Assembly: GCF_013374995.1 (NCBI RefSeq)
Contig: NZ_CP056030.1
Span: 2,388,501-2,452,500, forward strand
Length of the DNA: 64,000 nt
Origin: Pseudomonas eucalypticola
GTDB lineage: Bacteria; Pseudomonadota; Gammaproteobacteria; Pseudomonadales; Pseudomonadaceae
Direction of reading: 5' to 3'
The position numbers were made by a program, and so were the translations under genes. The notes under the pieces are model-generated. The model saw nothing but the letters and a program-made list of their open reading frames with translations, did not search any database and was not told where the DNA came from. Position 1 is the first letter of the stretch; each line of letters starts with the position of its first letter. Of the stretch, positions 9,206 to 17,989 are shown one piece after another.

Positions 9206-9602
9206 ATGTGGTTAACGTGGTGCGAAGAGGGGAATTTTTTTTCGCAGACTGTATAGCGATTACTGGGGTGGGCGTTTTTGGCTATCATTTGATCGATAGA
9301 AAGCTTGTTCTGGATAACGGGTTGTGCGTCGATCTTAACGATACTACCGATATATTTGAATCTTTCGCATTATTAATTGGTGGCGCAGTCTATGCGGGGG
9401 GGAGGCGGCGGCACATGGTTCATGTGGTTATTTTAGCAAATGGGTGGAAGGTGCTTTGGAATGGGCGCTTATGTCGTTGGACTCAGATCCTTTTGTCAAT
9501 GTTCAACAGCGAGGTAAGACGATAGCTTTTGTTTCTTCGTCGGGCTCCGTGTGGTTGGTTGCAGAAGGCGAGAGTGGCTTGGAAATAACAGTGGAAAATT
9601 AA
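9206..9602 (+). pseudogene. Second small immunity-like gene, broken by two homopolymer frameshifts
   Basis: AGGAGGG (9189-9195) precedes an ATG at 9206 that reads MWLTWCEEGNFF, then hits a stop. The reading continues in another frame after the T8 run at 9235-9242 (IDRKLVLDNGLCVDLNDTTD, FESFALLIGGAVYAGG). It continues in a third frame after the G7 run at 9396-9402 (VEGALEWALMSLDSDPFVNV ... WLVAEGESGLEITVEN, TAA at 9600-9602). Restoring one base in each run gives 133 codons exactly. Low GC and position behind the first immunity gene suggest an accessory immunity gene. A homopolymer sequencing error is the alternative to a true pseudogene. Confidence 0.6.
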
Positions 9603-9638
9603 GGGGATCGGGCTGGCTGTTCTAGCATTTAACAACTG

Positions 9639-9898
9639 ATGCGGAGAACTGTGGGCAATACGGTCGAAGAAGTACGCGAGCCGTACTACATTGAAGAGCA
9701 GAGCCTGCGGTTTCAGGGTCAGTCCTTGGACCGGGATACGGGGCTGCACTACAACTCGGATGTGGAGCGGTTTGTTTCGCCGGATCCGATTGTGTTTTCA
9801 TAGCGTCTGGAAAAGATATTTTAAGTTTTGTTCGTGCTTCGCTATTGGTGGGTGACTTGCGAAAATACAGTGCATACAGACCCCAGTATTGGCATTGA
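9639..9898 (+). pseudogene. Relic of a displaced Rhs tip
   Basis: From about 9653 to 9793 the DNA repeats the rhs core end at about 8157-8316. The peptide EEVREPYYIEEQSLRFQGQ is followed by a 21-bp in-frame deletion that removes TFRFYDP, then RFVSPDPI. The frame then stops at 9801-9803. A shifted frame over 9799-9898 reads SGKDILSFVRASLLVGDLRK and ends in QYWH, which could be the remains of an old toxin domain. Such core-fragment tips are known leftovers of Rhs tip replacement by recombination. Confidence 0.7.
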
Positions 9899-10009
9899 GG
9901 CTTGCACCGAGCCCCCAGACTGGGAATCAGGGAACCTTGGCCCACGCCCGCACCCCAATACAACAACGCCCCGCACTCAAGCGGCGCCCGTGCTGCAAGG
10001 AATTCAAGC

Positions 10010-10660
10010 ATGCCTGAAATCGTCAGCGAAACCGCTCAGATCGTGTTGTTGGACAGTGGCTACGCCAGCGAAGCCCGTTCGCTGCTTTACCATGCCTACC
10101 GCCATGAACCCACCTTCGCCTACGTGTTCGATGCCCAGCGCCCGGGGTATGAGCAACGGGTGCGGGCCACGGTGCGCGAACTGGTCAAGCAGCATTTCCT
10201 CCAGGACCTGCCAGGCATTGGCCTGCTGCACCAGGACCGGCTGGTGGGCGTGGCGTTGATCGCCCCGCCGCAACGGCGCCTGGGGATCACCGAAAGCTGG
10301 GCCTGGCGCCTGCGCATGTTGCTCAGTACCGGGGTGCGCTGCACCCGTCGCTACCTCGAGTATTACCAGTCGGTGTTGGCGTGCCTGCCCAGCGACGCGG
10401 TGCACGTGCTGCCGCTGCTGGCCATCCACCCGGAGTTCCAGGGTCACCATTTTGGCGAACAGTTGCTCACTGCCGTGCATAACTGGTGCGCCGAGGACGA
10501 ACATTCCCAGGGGGTGGTGCTGGACACCGGCAACCCGCGCTACCTGGCCTTCTATGAGCGCCAGGGCTATGAGGAAATTGGCGAGATCGCCGTAGGCCCG
10601 GTACGCGAACATGTGTTCTTCCATGCCAACCCGCAACATTTGGTACACATTCACGCCTAG
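10010..10660 (+). CDS. GNAT-family N-acetyltransferase
   Basis: 216 aa from the ATG at 10010, which has AAGGA 8 bp upstream. The acetyl-CoA-binding segment LLAIHPEFQGHHFGEQLL (about residues 140-157) fits the Q/RxxGxG/A motif A in loosened form, and LDTGNPRYLAFYERQGY is the typical motif B of the fold. GNAT enzymes transfer an acetyl group from acetyl-CoA to amines of small molecules or proteins; the substrate is not visible. It lies 65 bp before tamA on the same strand, but no functional link is evident. Confidence 0.82.
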   Translation: MPEIVSETAQIVLLDSGYASEARSLLYHAYRHEPTFAYVFDAQRPGYEQRVRATVRELVKQHFLQDLPGIGLLHQDRLVGVALIAPPQRRLGITESWAWRLRMLLSTGVRCTRRYLEYYQSVLACLPSDAVHVLPLLAIHPEFQGHHFGEQLLTAVHNWCAEDEHSQGVVLDTGNPRYLAFYERQGYEEIGEIAVGPVREHVFFHANPQHLVHIHA

Positions 10661-10725
10661 AATCAATTTCTTGCGAGGGCTCCTTCGCTCTTAAAATAGC
10701 GCTTTACCGTGATAGCATCCGCCCC

Positions 10726-12453
10726 ATGAAGTTTTCAGGACGATTTACCCGCGGTCTGGTGTTGCTGTTCACGAGTTTTGCCGCCCATGCGCAGAGCGAA
10801 CTGGTGGTACAGGTCAAACCGGCCAATTCAGGGCTCAAGGCCAACATCGAAGGTTACATCGGCAGCCTCGGCGACCGTGACGCCGAGGCCCTCGAGCGGT
10901 TCAGCCACGGCGCCGAGGAGCAGGCGCTCAAGGCGGCCCAGGCCCTGGGCTACTACCAGGCCCACGTCGCCAGCCAGGTGAAGGACGGCAAGAACCCGCA
11001 ACTGGTGCTGAGCATCGAACCGGGCGAGCCCATTCACCTGCGCAACGTGAGCATCCGCCTGGAAGGGCCTGCCAGCCAGTTCAAGCAGTTCCGCCTCCCG
11101 GACAGCCCGGACTTGCGCGCCGGCGCGGTGCTCAATCATGGCCACTACGAAGATGCCAAGCACCTGATCCAGAACCAGGCGTCGCGCTACGGCTATTTCA
11201 ATGGGCGTTTTACCCGTCAGACCCTGGCCGTGGACCCCGCGGCCGGGGTGGCGGACATCGAACTGGTGTATGACAGCGGGCCGCGTTACAGCCTGGGCGC
11301 CGTGCACTTCGAGGGTGATACGCCGTTCGATGACGATCTGTTGCAGCGCATGGTGCCGTTCAAGCCCGGCACCCCTTACGACTCGCAACTGGTGGCCGAA
11401 CTCAACCAGGCGCTGCAGTCCAGCGGTTATTTCGAAAGCATGCGCGTCGATGCCACGCCCACCAATGCCCAGGGGCAGGTCATTCCCGTGGATGTCCAAC
11501 TCAAGACCCGCAAGCCACGGACCGTGGGCATCGGCCCCGGCTACTCCACCGACGTGGGCCCGCGGGTGAAGGCCAACTGGACGCGTCATTGGGTCAATTC
11601 CCACGGCGACAGCTATGGCGCCGAAGCCGAAGTATCGGCGCCCCGGCAGAACATCGGGCTGTGGTATGACACCCCGTTGGACCCACCCCTGACCGACAAG
11701 CTGCGTTGGGCCGCCGGTTACCAGTACGAGGAGATCGCCGACACCGATAGCCTCAGCAAGCTGCTGACGGTTGGGCCCGAGTGGCACAGCAAGTTGCCCA
11801 GTGGCTGGCAACGGGTCATTTCGCTGAAGTGGCAGCGCGAGGAATACCGCTTGGGCAACGACAGCGGGCTGAGCACCCTGTTGATGCCGGGCGTCAGCTA
11901 CAGCTACCTCAAGAGTGACAACAAGGTAGACCCGCACAACGGCTACCGCCTGCAATTCGATACCCAGGTGGCCAAGGAAGGGCTGGGGTCGGACGCCAAC
12001 CTGATCCATGGCAACGTGCTGCTCAAAGGCCTAACCACCCTGGGCGAGAACCATCGCCTGCTCGGCCGCGTGCAGTTTGGTGGCAGCGCCACCAACGGCT
12101 ACAAATCGATTCCGCCCTCGCTGCGCTTCTTCGCCGGCGGCGACCAGAGCGTGCGCGGCTACGACTACCAGACCCTGTCCCCGGAAAATTCCGATGGCGA
12201 CAAGATCGGCGGCCGCTACCTGGTGGCCGGCAGTGTCGAGTACCAATATTCCGTTGCCGAGAAATGGCGCATCGCGACGTTCGTCGACCAGGGCAACTCG
12301 TTCAATGACCTCAAGCTGCCCAGCCTGAAGACGGGTGTCGGCGTGGGCATTCGCTGGGTCTCGCCAGTGGGGCCGATCCGTGTCGACCTGGCCCATGCGC
12401 TGGAAGACCCGGGCGGTTTTCGCATTCACTTTTCCATAGGGCCTGAGCTTTGA
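10726..12453 (+). CDS. tamA: Translocation and assembly module subunit TamA
   Basis: 575 aa with a signal peptide (cleavage near AAHAQ, about residue 22). Three POTRA-like repeats span roughly residues 25-265 (for example GPRYSLGAVHFEGDTPFDDD). A C-terminal Omp85 beta-barrel follows, with the conserved RFFAGGDQSVRGYDYQTL lid-loop motif and a terminal strand ending SIGPEL. TamA sits in the outer membrane and works with TamB in inserting autotransporters and in phospholipid transport to the outer membrane. The stop overlaps the TTG start of tamB. Confidence 0.95.
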   Translation: MKFSGRFTRGLVLLFTSFAAHAQSELVVQVKPANSGLKANIEGYIGSLGDRDAEALERFSHGAEEQALKAAQALGYYQAHVASQVKDGKNPQLVLSIEPGEPIHLRNVSIRLEGPASQFKQFRLPDSPDLRAGAVLNHGHYEDAKHLIQNQASRYGYFNGRFTRQTLAVDPAAGVADIELVYDSGPRYSLGAVHFEGDTPFDDDLLQRMVPFKPGTPYDSQLVAELNQALQSSGYFESMRVDATPTNAQGQVIPVDVQLKTRKPRTVGIGPGYSTDVGPRVKANWTRHWVNSHGDSYGAEAEVSAPRQNIGLWYDTPLDPPLTDKLRWAAGYQYEEIADTDSLSKLLTVGPEWHSKLPSGWQRVISLKWQREEYRLGNDSGLSTLLMPGVSYSYLKSDNKVDPHNGYRLQFDTQVAKEGLGSDANLIHGNVLLKGLTTLGENHRLLGRVQFGGSATNGYKSIPPSLRFFAGGDQSVRGYDYQTLSPENSDGDKIGGRYLVAGSVEYQYSVAEKWRIATFVDQGNSFNDLKLPSLKTGVGVGIRWVSPVGPIRVDLAHALEDPGGFRIHFSIGPEL

Positions 12454-15400
12454 ATCGGCTGTTGAAACGCGGCCTGCTCTGGGCCGGTGGCGGTGTCGTC
12501 GCCGTCGTGGGGGTGGTGGTGCTGGGCACCACGCTGGTCCTGGAAACCAATGGCGGCAGCCGTTGGCTATTGGCCCGGGTGCCGGGCCTCACCGTGGACC
12601 ATTTCGAGGGGCGGCTGGGCGGCCACTGGCGCGCCGACCAGGTGACCTGGGAGCAGGGCGGTACCCGCCTGCAGTTGCAGACTCCCTTGATGGAGTGGTC
12701 GCCCTCGTGCCTGCTGCACCTGACCCTGTGCATCGAACGCCTGGAAGTAGAGCAGATCAGCCTGACCCTGCCCCCGAGCGCCCCGGCCAGCAGCAGTGAA
12801 CCCTTGCAACTGCCCGATCTGAAATTGCCCATCAGCCTCAAGCTGGGCGAGGTGTACCTGGGCAGCGTGCAGGTCGACGGCAGTGAGCAGGTGCAGAAAC
12901 TCAAGTTGGCGGCCCAGTGGACCGCCGACGGCCTGCGTATCGACACGCTGCACGCCGAGCGTGGCGACCTCGGCCTGGACCTGACCGGTACCCTGGCGCC
13001 CGGCGGCCGCTGGCCGTTGAAAGCCCAGGCCCAGGTGCAACTGCCGAACATGGGTGAGCAGCCCTGGCACCTGGCTCTGGACATTGACGGCAACCTGCTT
13101 GACAGCCTCAAGCTGCAAGGCCAGAGCAGCGGCTATCTGCCTGCTACCCTGGAGGGCGAGGTGCAGCCGCTGGCGGACAACCTGCCCACGCAGTTGCATA
13201 TCGTGTCCGAGGCGTTCAAGGCGGCCCCCGGGCTGCCCGACACCTTGCAACTCAACCAGGTCGACCTGCGCGCCCAGGGCGACCTCAAGGCCGGCTACCA
13301 GATTGTCGGCAAGGCACGACTGCCCGCCGAAGGGCAGCCCATGGACCTGGCGCTCACGGGCGTCGCCGATGCCAAGGGCGCCCAGGTGCAGGGCCTGCAA
13401 CTGGGGGCCAGTGAGCAGCAGCGGGTCAAGCTGGCCGGCAAGGTCAGCTGGGAGGACGGGTTGAGCGCCGACGCCAAGCTTGATTGGCTGGACTTCCCCT
13501 GGCACAGCCTGTACCCGCACATCGCGGCGCCTCAGGTCATCGCGCATCGGCTCAGTACCGAGGTGTCGTACCGCAATGGCAATTACCTCGGCAATTTCAG
13601 TGGCGATTTCACCGGCCCGGCGGGAGCCTTCAGCCTGGTCACCCCATTCAGTGGCGACCTGGGTCAGGTGTTTCTTCCTCAACTGGAACTGACCGCGGGT
13701 AAGGGCAAGGCCACCGGGGGCCTCACCGTGCAGTTCGCCGATGCCGTGCGCTGGGACGCCGCGCTGGACCTGAGTAACCTGGACCCTGCCTTCTGGGTCG
13801 CCGAACTGCCGGGCAACCTCGCCGGCACGCTGCGCAGCAAGGGCGAGTGGGCCAATGGCGCACTGCGTCTGGACGCTGACCTGGATCTCAAGGGGCGCTT
13901 GCGCGGTCAGCCTGCCGTGCTACAGCTCAAGGCCCAGGGCGCCGACCAGCGCTGGACCTTGGCCAACCTCGACGTTCGCCTGGGTGACAACCACGTCAAT
14001 GGCAGCGCCAGCCTGGACCAGCGGCTGGCCGGGCGCATCGACCTCGACCTGCCACGGCTGGGCCAGCTATGGCCGCAGTTGCAGGGGCAGGTCAAGGGCC
14101 GAATCGATGCCGCCGGCACCCTGCAGGCGCCCCAGGGCGATCTGGTTCTACAGGGCCAGGGCTTGGCCCTGGGCGACAACCGTTTGCAGAGCCTCAAGCT
14201 CGGTGCCACCTTGGACAAGGCACAACGTGCCGACCTGACGCTGGAAGCGGCCAACATTCGCGCCGGTGAAACAGCGTTGGGTACCCTCACCGCCAAGGGC
14301 AGCGGTGACCTGCGCAAACAACAACTGCAGCTTGACCTGAAAGGACCGCAACTGGTGCTCGCGCTGGGGCTGGACGGCGGGCTGGACAAGGGCAACTGGC
14401 GCGGCCGTCTGGCCAGCGCCGAGGTTCAGGCAGGCGGCCAGGACTGGCGCTTGCGCAGCCCGGCCCGCCTGGAACGCCTGGCCGACGGCAGCCTGAACCT
14501 GGGCGCCCATTGCTTTGCGTCCGGCCAGGCCAGCCTGTGCGGAGAAGACCAGCGGCTGATGCCTGATCCCAAGATTCGCTACCACCTCAAGCAATTCCCG
14601 TTGCAGAGCCTCGCGCAGTGGCTGCCCAAGGACTTTTCCTGGCAGGGCCTGCTCAATGCCGATCTGCAACTGGACCTGCCTGCCAGCGGCCCCAAGGGCC
14701 AGGTCGTGGTGGATGCCAGCGGCGGTACCTTGCGCCTCAAGGACAAGACCCAGTGGCTGGATTTCCCCTACCAGACCTTGCGCCTGACCAGCAGCCTGGC
14801 GCCACGGCGCATCGACACCCAGTTGCAGTTCCAGGGCGAGCACCTGGGGCAGTTGCAGGTCAATGCACGCATCGACCCGCTGGCGGCCAACAAGCCGCTC
14901 TCGGGAGACTTTCGCCTGCAGGGCCTGGACCTGGGCATCGGCAGGCCGTTCGCGCCCATGGTCGAGAAACTGGCCGGGCACCTGGACGGCAGCGGCCAGT
15001 TGAGCGGCACGCTGGTGGCGCCGAAGGTCAACGGCAACCTGACCTTGAGCAATGGCGAAGTGGCGGGGGCCAAACTGCCCATCAGCCTCGAAGCCTTGCA
15101 AGTCCAGGCCCACATCGCTGGCGAGAGCCTGGCGCTGCAGGGCAGTTGGAAAAGTGGCAAGGCGGGGCGGGGCAGCCTCGATGGGCATGCCCAGTGGGGC
15201 CAGGCCCTGGCGGCGGATATCAGCCTCAAGGGTGACCGCCTGCCAGTGACGGTCGAGCCGTATGCCGAGCTCGAAGCCGCCCCCGACCTGCATATCCAAC
15301 TGGCCGACGACCGCCTGGCGGTCACTGGCAAGGTGCTGATTCCTACCGGTGCGATCACCGTCCGCGAGCTGCCGCCTTCGACGGTCAAGCTGTCCGACGA

Positions 15401-16136
15401 CACGGTCATCGTCGGCCACCAGGCGGCGCCGACGCAGGCGCCGATGGCCATGGCCATGGACATCAACGTGGAGGTGGGCCAGGACAAGCTCAGTTTCAAT
15501 GGCTTTGGCCTGACCGCCAACCTGGCCGGGCACGTGCACATCGGTGATAACCTGGACACCCGCGGCGAGCTGAACCTCAACGATGGCCGTTACCGCGCCT
15601 ATGGCCAACGGCTGACCATCCGCCGCGCGCGGTTGCTGTTCGCCGGGCCCATCGACCAACCTTACCTGGACATCGAAGCCATTCGCCAGACCGATGACGT
15701 GATCGCGGGCATCCGCCTGAGCGGCAGCGCCGAGCAGCCCACCACGGAGGTGTTTTCCGAGCCCAGCATGAGCCAGGAGCAGGCCTTGTCCTACCTGGTA
15801 CTGGGGCGGCCGTTGAGCACCACCGGGGAGGATAGCAACATGTTGGCCCAGGCAGCCTTGGGGTTGGGATTGGCAGGCAGTTCCGGGGTGACCGACAGCC
15901 TGGCCAAGAACCTGGGCATCAAGGACTTCCAGCTGGATACGCAGGGCAGCGGCGACGCCACCAGCGTGGTGGCCAGCGGCAACTTGTCGGAGAAGCTCAG
16001 CCTGCGCTACGGCGTAGGGGTATTCGAACCCGCCAACACCATCGCCTTGCGCTACAAGCTGAGCAAGAAGGTGTATGTGGAGGTGGCCAGTGGTGTGGCC
16101 AGCTCCCTGGACATTTTCTACAAGCGCGACTTCTGA
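12450..16136 (+). CDS. tamB: Translocation and assembly module subunit TamB
   Basis: 1228 aa, starting at a TTG that overlaps the tamA stop (TTGA). A single N-terminal membrane helix (LLWAGGGVVAVVGVVVLGTT) anchors a long periplasmic beta-rich, AsmA-like/repeating-beta-groove protein. The C-terminal DUF490 region shows ELNLNDGRYRAYGQRLTIRR and FEPANTIALRYKLSKKVYVE. TamB bridges the envelope to TamA and is implicated in lipid transport between membranes. Length and order match the family. A hairpin between this gene and the convergent Mor-like gene ends the operon. Confidence 0.95.
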   Translation: MNRLLKRGLLWAGGGVVAVVGVVVLGTTLVLETNGGSRWLLARVPGLTVDHFEGRLGGHWRADQVTWEQGGTRLQLQTPLMEWSPSCLLHLTLCIERLEVEQISLTLPPSAPASSSEPLQLPDLKLPISLKLGEVYLGSVQVDGSEQVQKLKLAAQWTADGLRIDTLHAERGDLGLDLTGTLAPGGRWPLKAQAQVQLPNMGEQPWHLALDIDGNLLDSLKLQGQSSGYLPATLEGEVQPLADNLPTQLHIVSEAFKAAPGLPDTLQLNQVDLRAQGDLKAGYQIVGKARLPAEGQPMDLALTGVADAKGAQVQGLQLGASEQQRVKLAGKVSWEDGLSADAKLDWLDFPWHSLYPHIAAPQVIAHRLSTEVSYRNGNYLGNFSGDFTGPAGAFSLVTPFSGDLGQVFLPQLELTAGKGKATGGLTVQFADAVRWDAALDLSNLDPAFWVAELPGNLAGTLRSKGEWANGALRLDADLDLKGRLRGQPAVLQLKAQGADQRWTLANLDVRLGDNHVNGSASLDQRLAGRIDLDLPRLGQLWPQLQGQVKGRIDAAGTLQAPQGDLVLQGQGLALGDNRLQSLKLGATLDKAQRADLTLEAANIRAGETALGTLTAKGSGDLRKQQLQLDLKGPQLVLALGLDGGLDKGNWRGRLASAEVQAGGQDWRLRSPARLERLADGSLNLGAHCFASGQASLCGEDQRLMPDPKIRYHLKQFPLQSLAQWLPKDFSWQGLLNADLQLDLPASGPKGQVVVDASGGTLRLKDKTQWLDFPYQTLRLTSSLAPRRIDTQLQFQGEHLGQLQVNARIDPLAANKPLSGDFRLQGLDLGIGRPFAPMVEKLAGHLDGSGQLSGTLVAPKVNGNLTLSNGEVAGAKLPISLEALQVQAHIAGESLALQGSWKSGKAGRGSLDGHAQWGQALAADISLKGDRLPVTVEPYAELEAAPDLHIQLADDRLAVTGKVLIPTGAITVRELPPSTVKLSDDTVIVGHQAAPTQAPMAMAMDINVEVGQDKLSFNGFGLTANLAGHVHIGDNLDTRGELNLNDGRYRAYGQRLTIRRARLLFAGPIDQPYLDIEAIRQTDDVIAGIRLSGSAEQPTTEVFSEPSMSQEQALSYLVLGRPLSTTGEDSNMLAQAALGLGLAGSSGVTDSLAKNLGIKDFQLDTQGSGDATSVVASGNLSEKLSLRYGVGVFEPANTIALRYKLSKKVYVEVASGVASSLDIFYKRDF

Positions 16137-16137
16137 T

Positions 16138-16153
16138 CGCCCCGCCAGGGGCG
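16138..16153 (+). terminator. Short hairpin after tamB
   Basis: CGCCCC (16138-16143), loop GCCA, GGGGCG (16148-16153), directly behind the tamB stop and before the convergent gene. There is no T-tract, so function as an intrinsic terminator is uncertain. Confidence 0.4.
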
Positions 16154-16178
16154 GTCCTGGCTACGACGGCAACCTGGC

Positions 16179-16565
16179 TCAGGCGTCATGGGCCAGGTTT
16201 TCCTGCCGCCTGATATTGCCGATCTGGCGCAGGCTCAGGCCATACTTGTCCGCCAGCTCGCTGCGTGAGCTACCGTTTGAGCTTTCCTCGTGAATTTGCC
16301 GGTTGCGCAGTTGACGGCAGAAATGATCCGCCTTGGGAATTTCCAGTGCCAGCCCCGCGAAACGCTCGATCAAACGGGCCAGGGCTTCGGGCGGCAGGCT
16401 CTTGGCCAGCGCCGTGCGTTGCGGGTGCTTGGGAATGTATTTGGGCCTTCCGCCGTAGAGGCAGGTCAAACGGTAGGCATGTTCTACACCGACACAATCG
16501 ATCAGGCGTTGCAGCGAGTGTGGCAGTTGGCTGATGTCGACTTGCTTGAGGTCGTTGATATCCAC
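16179..16565 (-). CDS. Mor-family-like transcriptional regulator
   Basis: 128 aa from a GTG with AAGGACG upstream. The N-terminal part (LPHSLQRLIDCVGVEHAYRL, GRPKYIPK) resembles the dimerisation region of the Mu middle-operon regulator Mor. The C-terminal ELADKYGLSLRQIGNIRRQ is a helix-turn-helix. Mor proteins activate phage middle promoters, but stand-alone relatives occur on Pseudomonas chromosomes. No phage genes are near, so this is a domesticated or orphan regulator with unknown targets. Confidence 0.75.
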   Translation of the reverse strand: MDINDLKQVDISQLPHSLQRLIDCVGVEHAYRLTCLYGGRPKYIPKHPQRTALAKSLPPEALARLIERFAGLALEIPKADHFCRQLRNRQIHEESSNGSSRSELADKYGLSLRQIGNIRRQENLAHDA

Positions 16566-16917
16566 GTTGACGTCCTTGTGATGGAGATAGGTTGGCGTCG
16601 TACCTGACCATTGCCCGGTACTGAGGCAGATTCTATGTGGTATTTCCCGGCGCTACAGACGGCAACGGTGATAGGGGAAGTAGGAAAATGGGCGTTGTGT
16701 TGTAGCGCGAATCACCTGGTCAGGGCTGTAGCCCACGGCGGCCGCTACACTAGGGGTAGAACACTTGCCAAGGGTCGGGGAAGGTGCGAAGGCAAGCCTT
16801 GGCGCGGTGAATAGTTACGCCCAAAAGAAACGGGGGGAAAGGCACTCAGGGTGGGCGCGTTGCTGGTTGGCCGGATAGCGGCCAAAAAAAACGAGCCCAG
16901 GGGCTCGTTTTCTGTCA
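16566..16917. other. 350-bp gene-free stretch
   Basis: No coding region is credible here. The DNA between about 16700 and 16890 is G-rich with A-tracts and runs into the bidirectional hairpin at 16892-16907. On the plus strand this could be a short non-coding transcript, but I could match it to no known RNA family. Confidence 0.3.
16885..16913 (-). terminator. Intrinsic terminator of the glycine-rich lipoprotein gene
   Basis: CGAGCC (16892-16897) and GGCTCG (16902-16907) form a stem with a 4-nt loop. On the minus strand the stem is followed by a run of eight T residues. On the plus strand it is followed by TTTT, so it may work in both directions. Confidence 0.75.
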
Positions 16918-17088
16918 TCAGCGTCCTTGCATGAAGCCGGGGCCGCCACCATGGCCGCCACCGAATCCACCGCCACCGCCACCGCCGTGGCCACCGCCGC
17001 CACCACCGCCCGGTGGCATGAACATCCAGCAACCGCTCAGCGACACGGTCATGAGAAGGGGAATCAGCAGAGTGATTCGACGCAGCAT
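16918..17088 (-). CDS. Small glycine-rich lipoprotein
   Basis: 56 aa from the ATG at 17088, with GAGG upstream. Signal peptide MLRRITLLIPLLMTVSLSGC ends in the lipobox LSGC, so Cys20 should be lipidated. The mature part is almost only Gly with scattered His, Phe and Pro (PPGGGGGGGHGGG). The His-Gly composition could bind metal ions or simply be disordered; there is no recognised family. A strong terminator follows directly. Too short and repetitive for homology reasoning, but signals at both ends support a real gene. Confidence 0.7.
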   Translation of the reverse strand: MLRRITLLIPLLMTVSLSGCWMFMPPGGGGGGGHGGGGGGGFGGGHGGGPGFMQGR

Positions 17089-17241
17089 GGGTAAATCCTC
17101 ATAAGTGAAGCGCTCGCCCACAAAGCAGGGCGGGCACTGTAATATGAGACCCTGAAAACCCCGGCGCATCCCCGCGATCGGGTATGTGCTTGGTGTGTCG
17201 CTGGACACAGAGCCGATACAAACGAACCAGGAAAAAGCTCC

Positions 17242-17430
17242 ATGACCCAGAAGCAGCGCCTTATCTATTCCGTGATCATTTCCCTTGTCGTACTGGCCAT
17301 CATGCTGGGCCTTTCATGGATGCAGAAAGGCGGCATGATCGGCGAGAAGCCGTTCCAGTACATCGCCATTGGCGTGGCGGTGGTCGTCGTCGTGCTGAAC
17401 GGCATCATGCGCCGCAAGGTCAAGCCCTGA
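17242..17430 (+). CDS. Small two-helix membrane protein
   Basis: 62 aa from the ATG at 17242, with AGGAAA upstream. Two hydrophobic helices (YSVIISLVVLAIMLGLSWM and YIAIGVAVVVVVLNGIM) are joined by a short polar loop, with a basic tail RRKVKP suggesting both ends in the cytoplasm. No family is recognised. It is divergent from the glycine-rich lipoprotein gene and shares the 150-bp gap with it. Confidence 0.65.
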   Translation: MTQKQRLIYSVIISLVVLAIMLGLSWMQKGGMIGEKPFQYIAIGVAVVVVVLNGIMRRKVKP

Positions 17431-17463
17431 GCAACCCCATCGAGCACGCCTAGCCATGCCCGC

Positions 17464-17826
17464 TCAGGAATAGCGGTAAGGGCTCAGCATCGCCAGCGCC
17501 TGCTGGCTCAGGGCATAGGTCTTGTCGGCCTGTAGCTCGATGACCCCTTCGCTGCACAGGCGCTTGAGCACCTCGCGCACACTGAGGAACGACAAGGGAA
17601 TGTCCAGCTCCTGCAAGTGGCTGTGCACCGTGCGCACGCCGACCGTGCGGCCCTGTTGTTCGGCACTGAGCAAGGTGTCGATGACCTTGAGCCGGATCAG
17701 GCTGGTGCGCAGGCCGAAGCTCTTGAGCAGCTCTTTTATCTGGGTGTTGCCGCCGCGGCCAGTAGGCGCCGACGCCGCTGAATGCGCCGCGTGTGCGGGC
17801 GATGACGGCATGGATGAGTTGTGCAT
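17464..17826 (-). CDS. Fur-like winged-helix regulator lacking the metal-binding domain
   Basis: 120 aa from the ATG at 17826, with AGGAG 7 bp upstream; a longer ORF start has no such signal. KELLKSFGLRTSLIRLKVID and the following segment up to SVREVLKRLCSEGVIE resemble the N-terminal DNA-binding domain of Fur proteins (RxTxxRxxVL...TVYRxLxxLxxxGLI). The His/Cys-rich C-terminal dimerisation and metal domain is missing. Pseudomonas genomes carry short proteins annotated as Fe2+/Zn2+ uptake regulators of this size. Targets unknown. Confidence 0.65.
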   Translation of the reverse strand: MHNSSMPSSPAHAAHSAASAPTGRGGNTQIKELLKSFGLRTSLIRLKVIDTLLSAEQQGRTVGVRTVHSHLQELDIPLSFLSVREVLKRLCSEGVIELQADKTYALSQQALAMLSPYRYS

Positions 17827-17943
17827 GTGATCACTCCTGTTGCAGAGCAGGTCCTGGATGTTTCGTCGCTCATGCGTATAAGACGAATGGACCGCCGTAA
17901 TCATGACCCCCTCTGTGTGGAAAATTTGTCATTTCAGAGGGGC

Positions 17944-17970
17944 GGCCGGATCAACGGTTGCGATCCGGCC
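17944..17970 (-). terminator. Inverted repeat downstream of the large toxin gene
   Basis: GGCCGGATC (17944-17952) and GATCCGGCC (17962-17970) form a perfect 9-bp stem with a 9-nt loop, 20 bp after the stop of the 1691-aa gene. No T-run follows, so it may be a stabilising hairpin. Confidence 0.5.
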
Positions 17971-17989
17971 GGCCAGTGCGCTGTCGTTT

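Noticed and set aside
9208..9525. Intact 105-aa GTG-start gene
   Set aside because: It is open, but its start has no well-placed signal in that frame and its two ends read as noise. The three-frame reading with homopolymer breaks explains the region better.
4375..9898. Type VI secretion gene cluster
   Set aside because: Only the Rhs effector and its immunity region are present. No tss, vgrG, hcp or clpV gene is in the window.
16179..16565. Mor-like regulator as a sign of a prophage
   Set aside because: No integrase, capsid, tail or lysis genes occur within tens of kb. The flanks are ordinary chromosomal genes.
16566..16917. Known small RNA or riboswitch
   Set aside because: I could not match the sequence to SRP RNA, RNase P RNA, 6S, FMN or cobalamin riboswitch cores. 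Only the terminator hairpin is supported.
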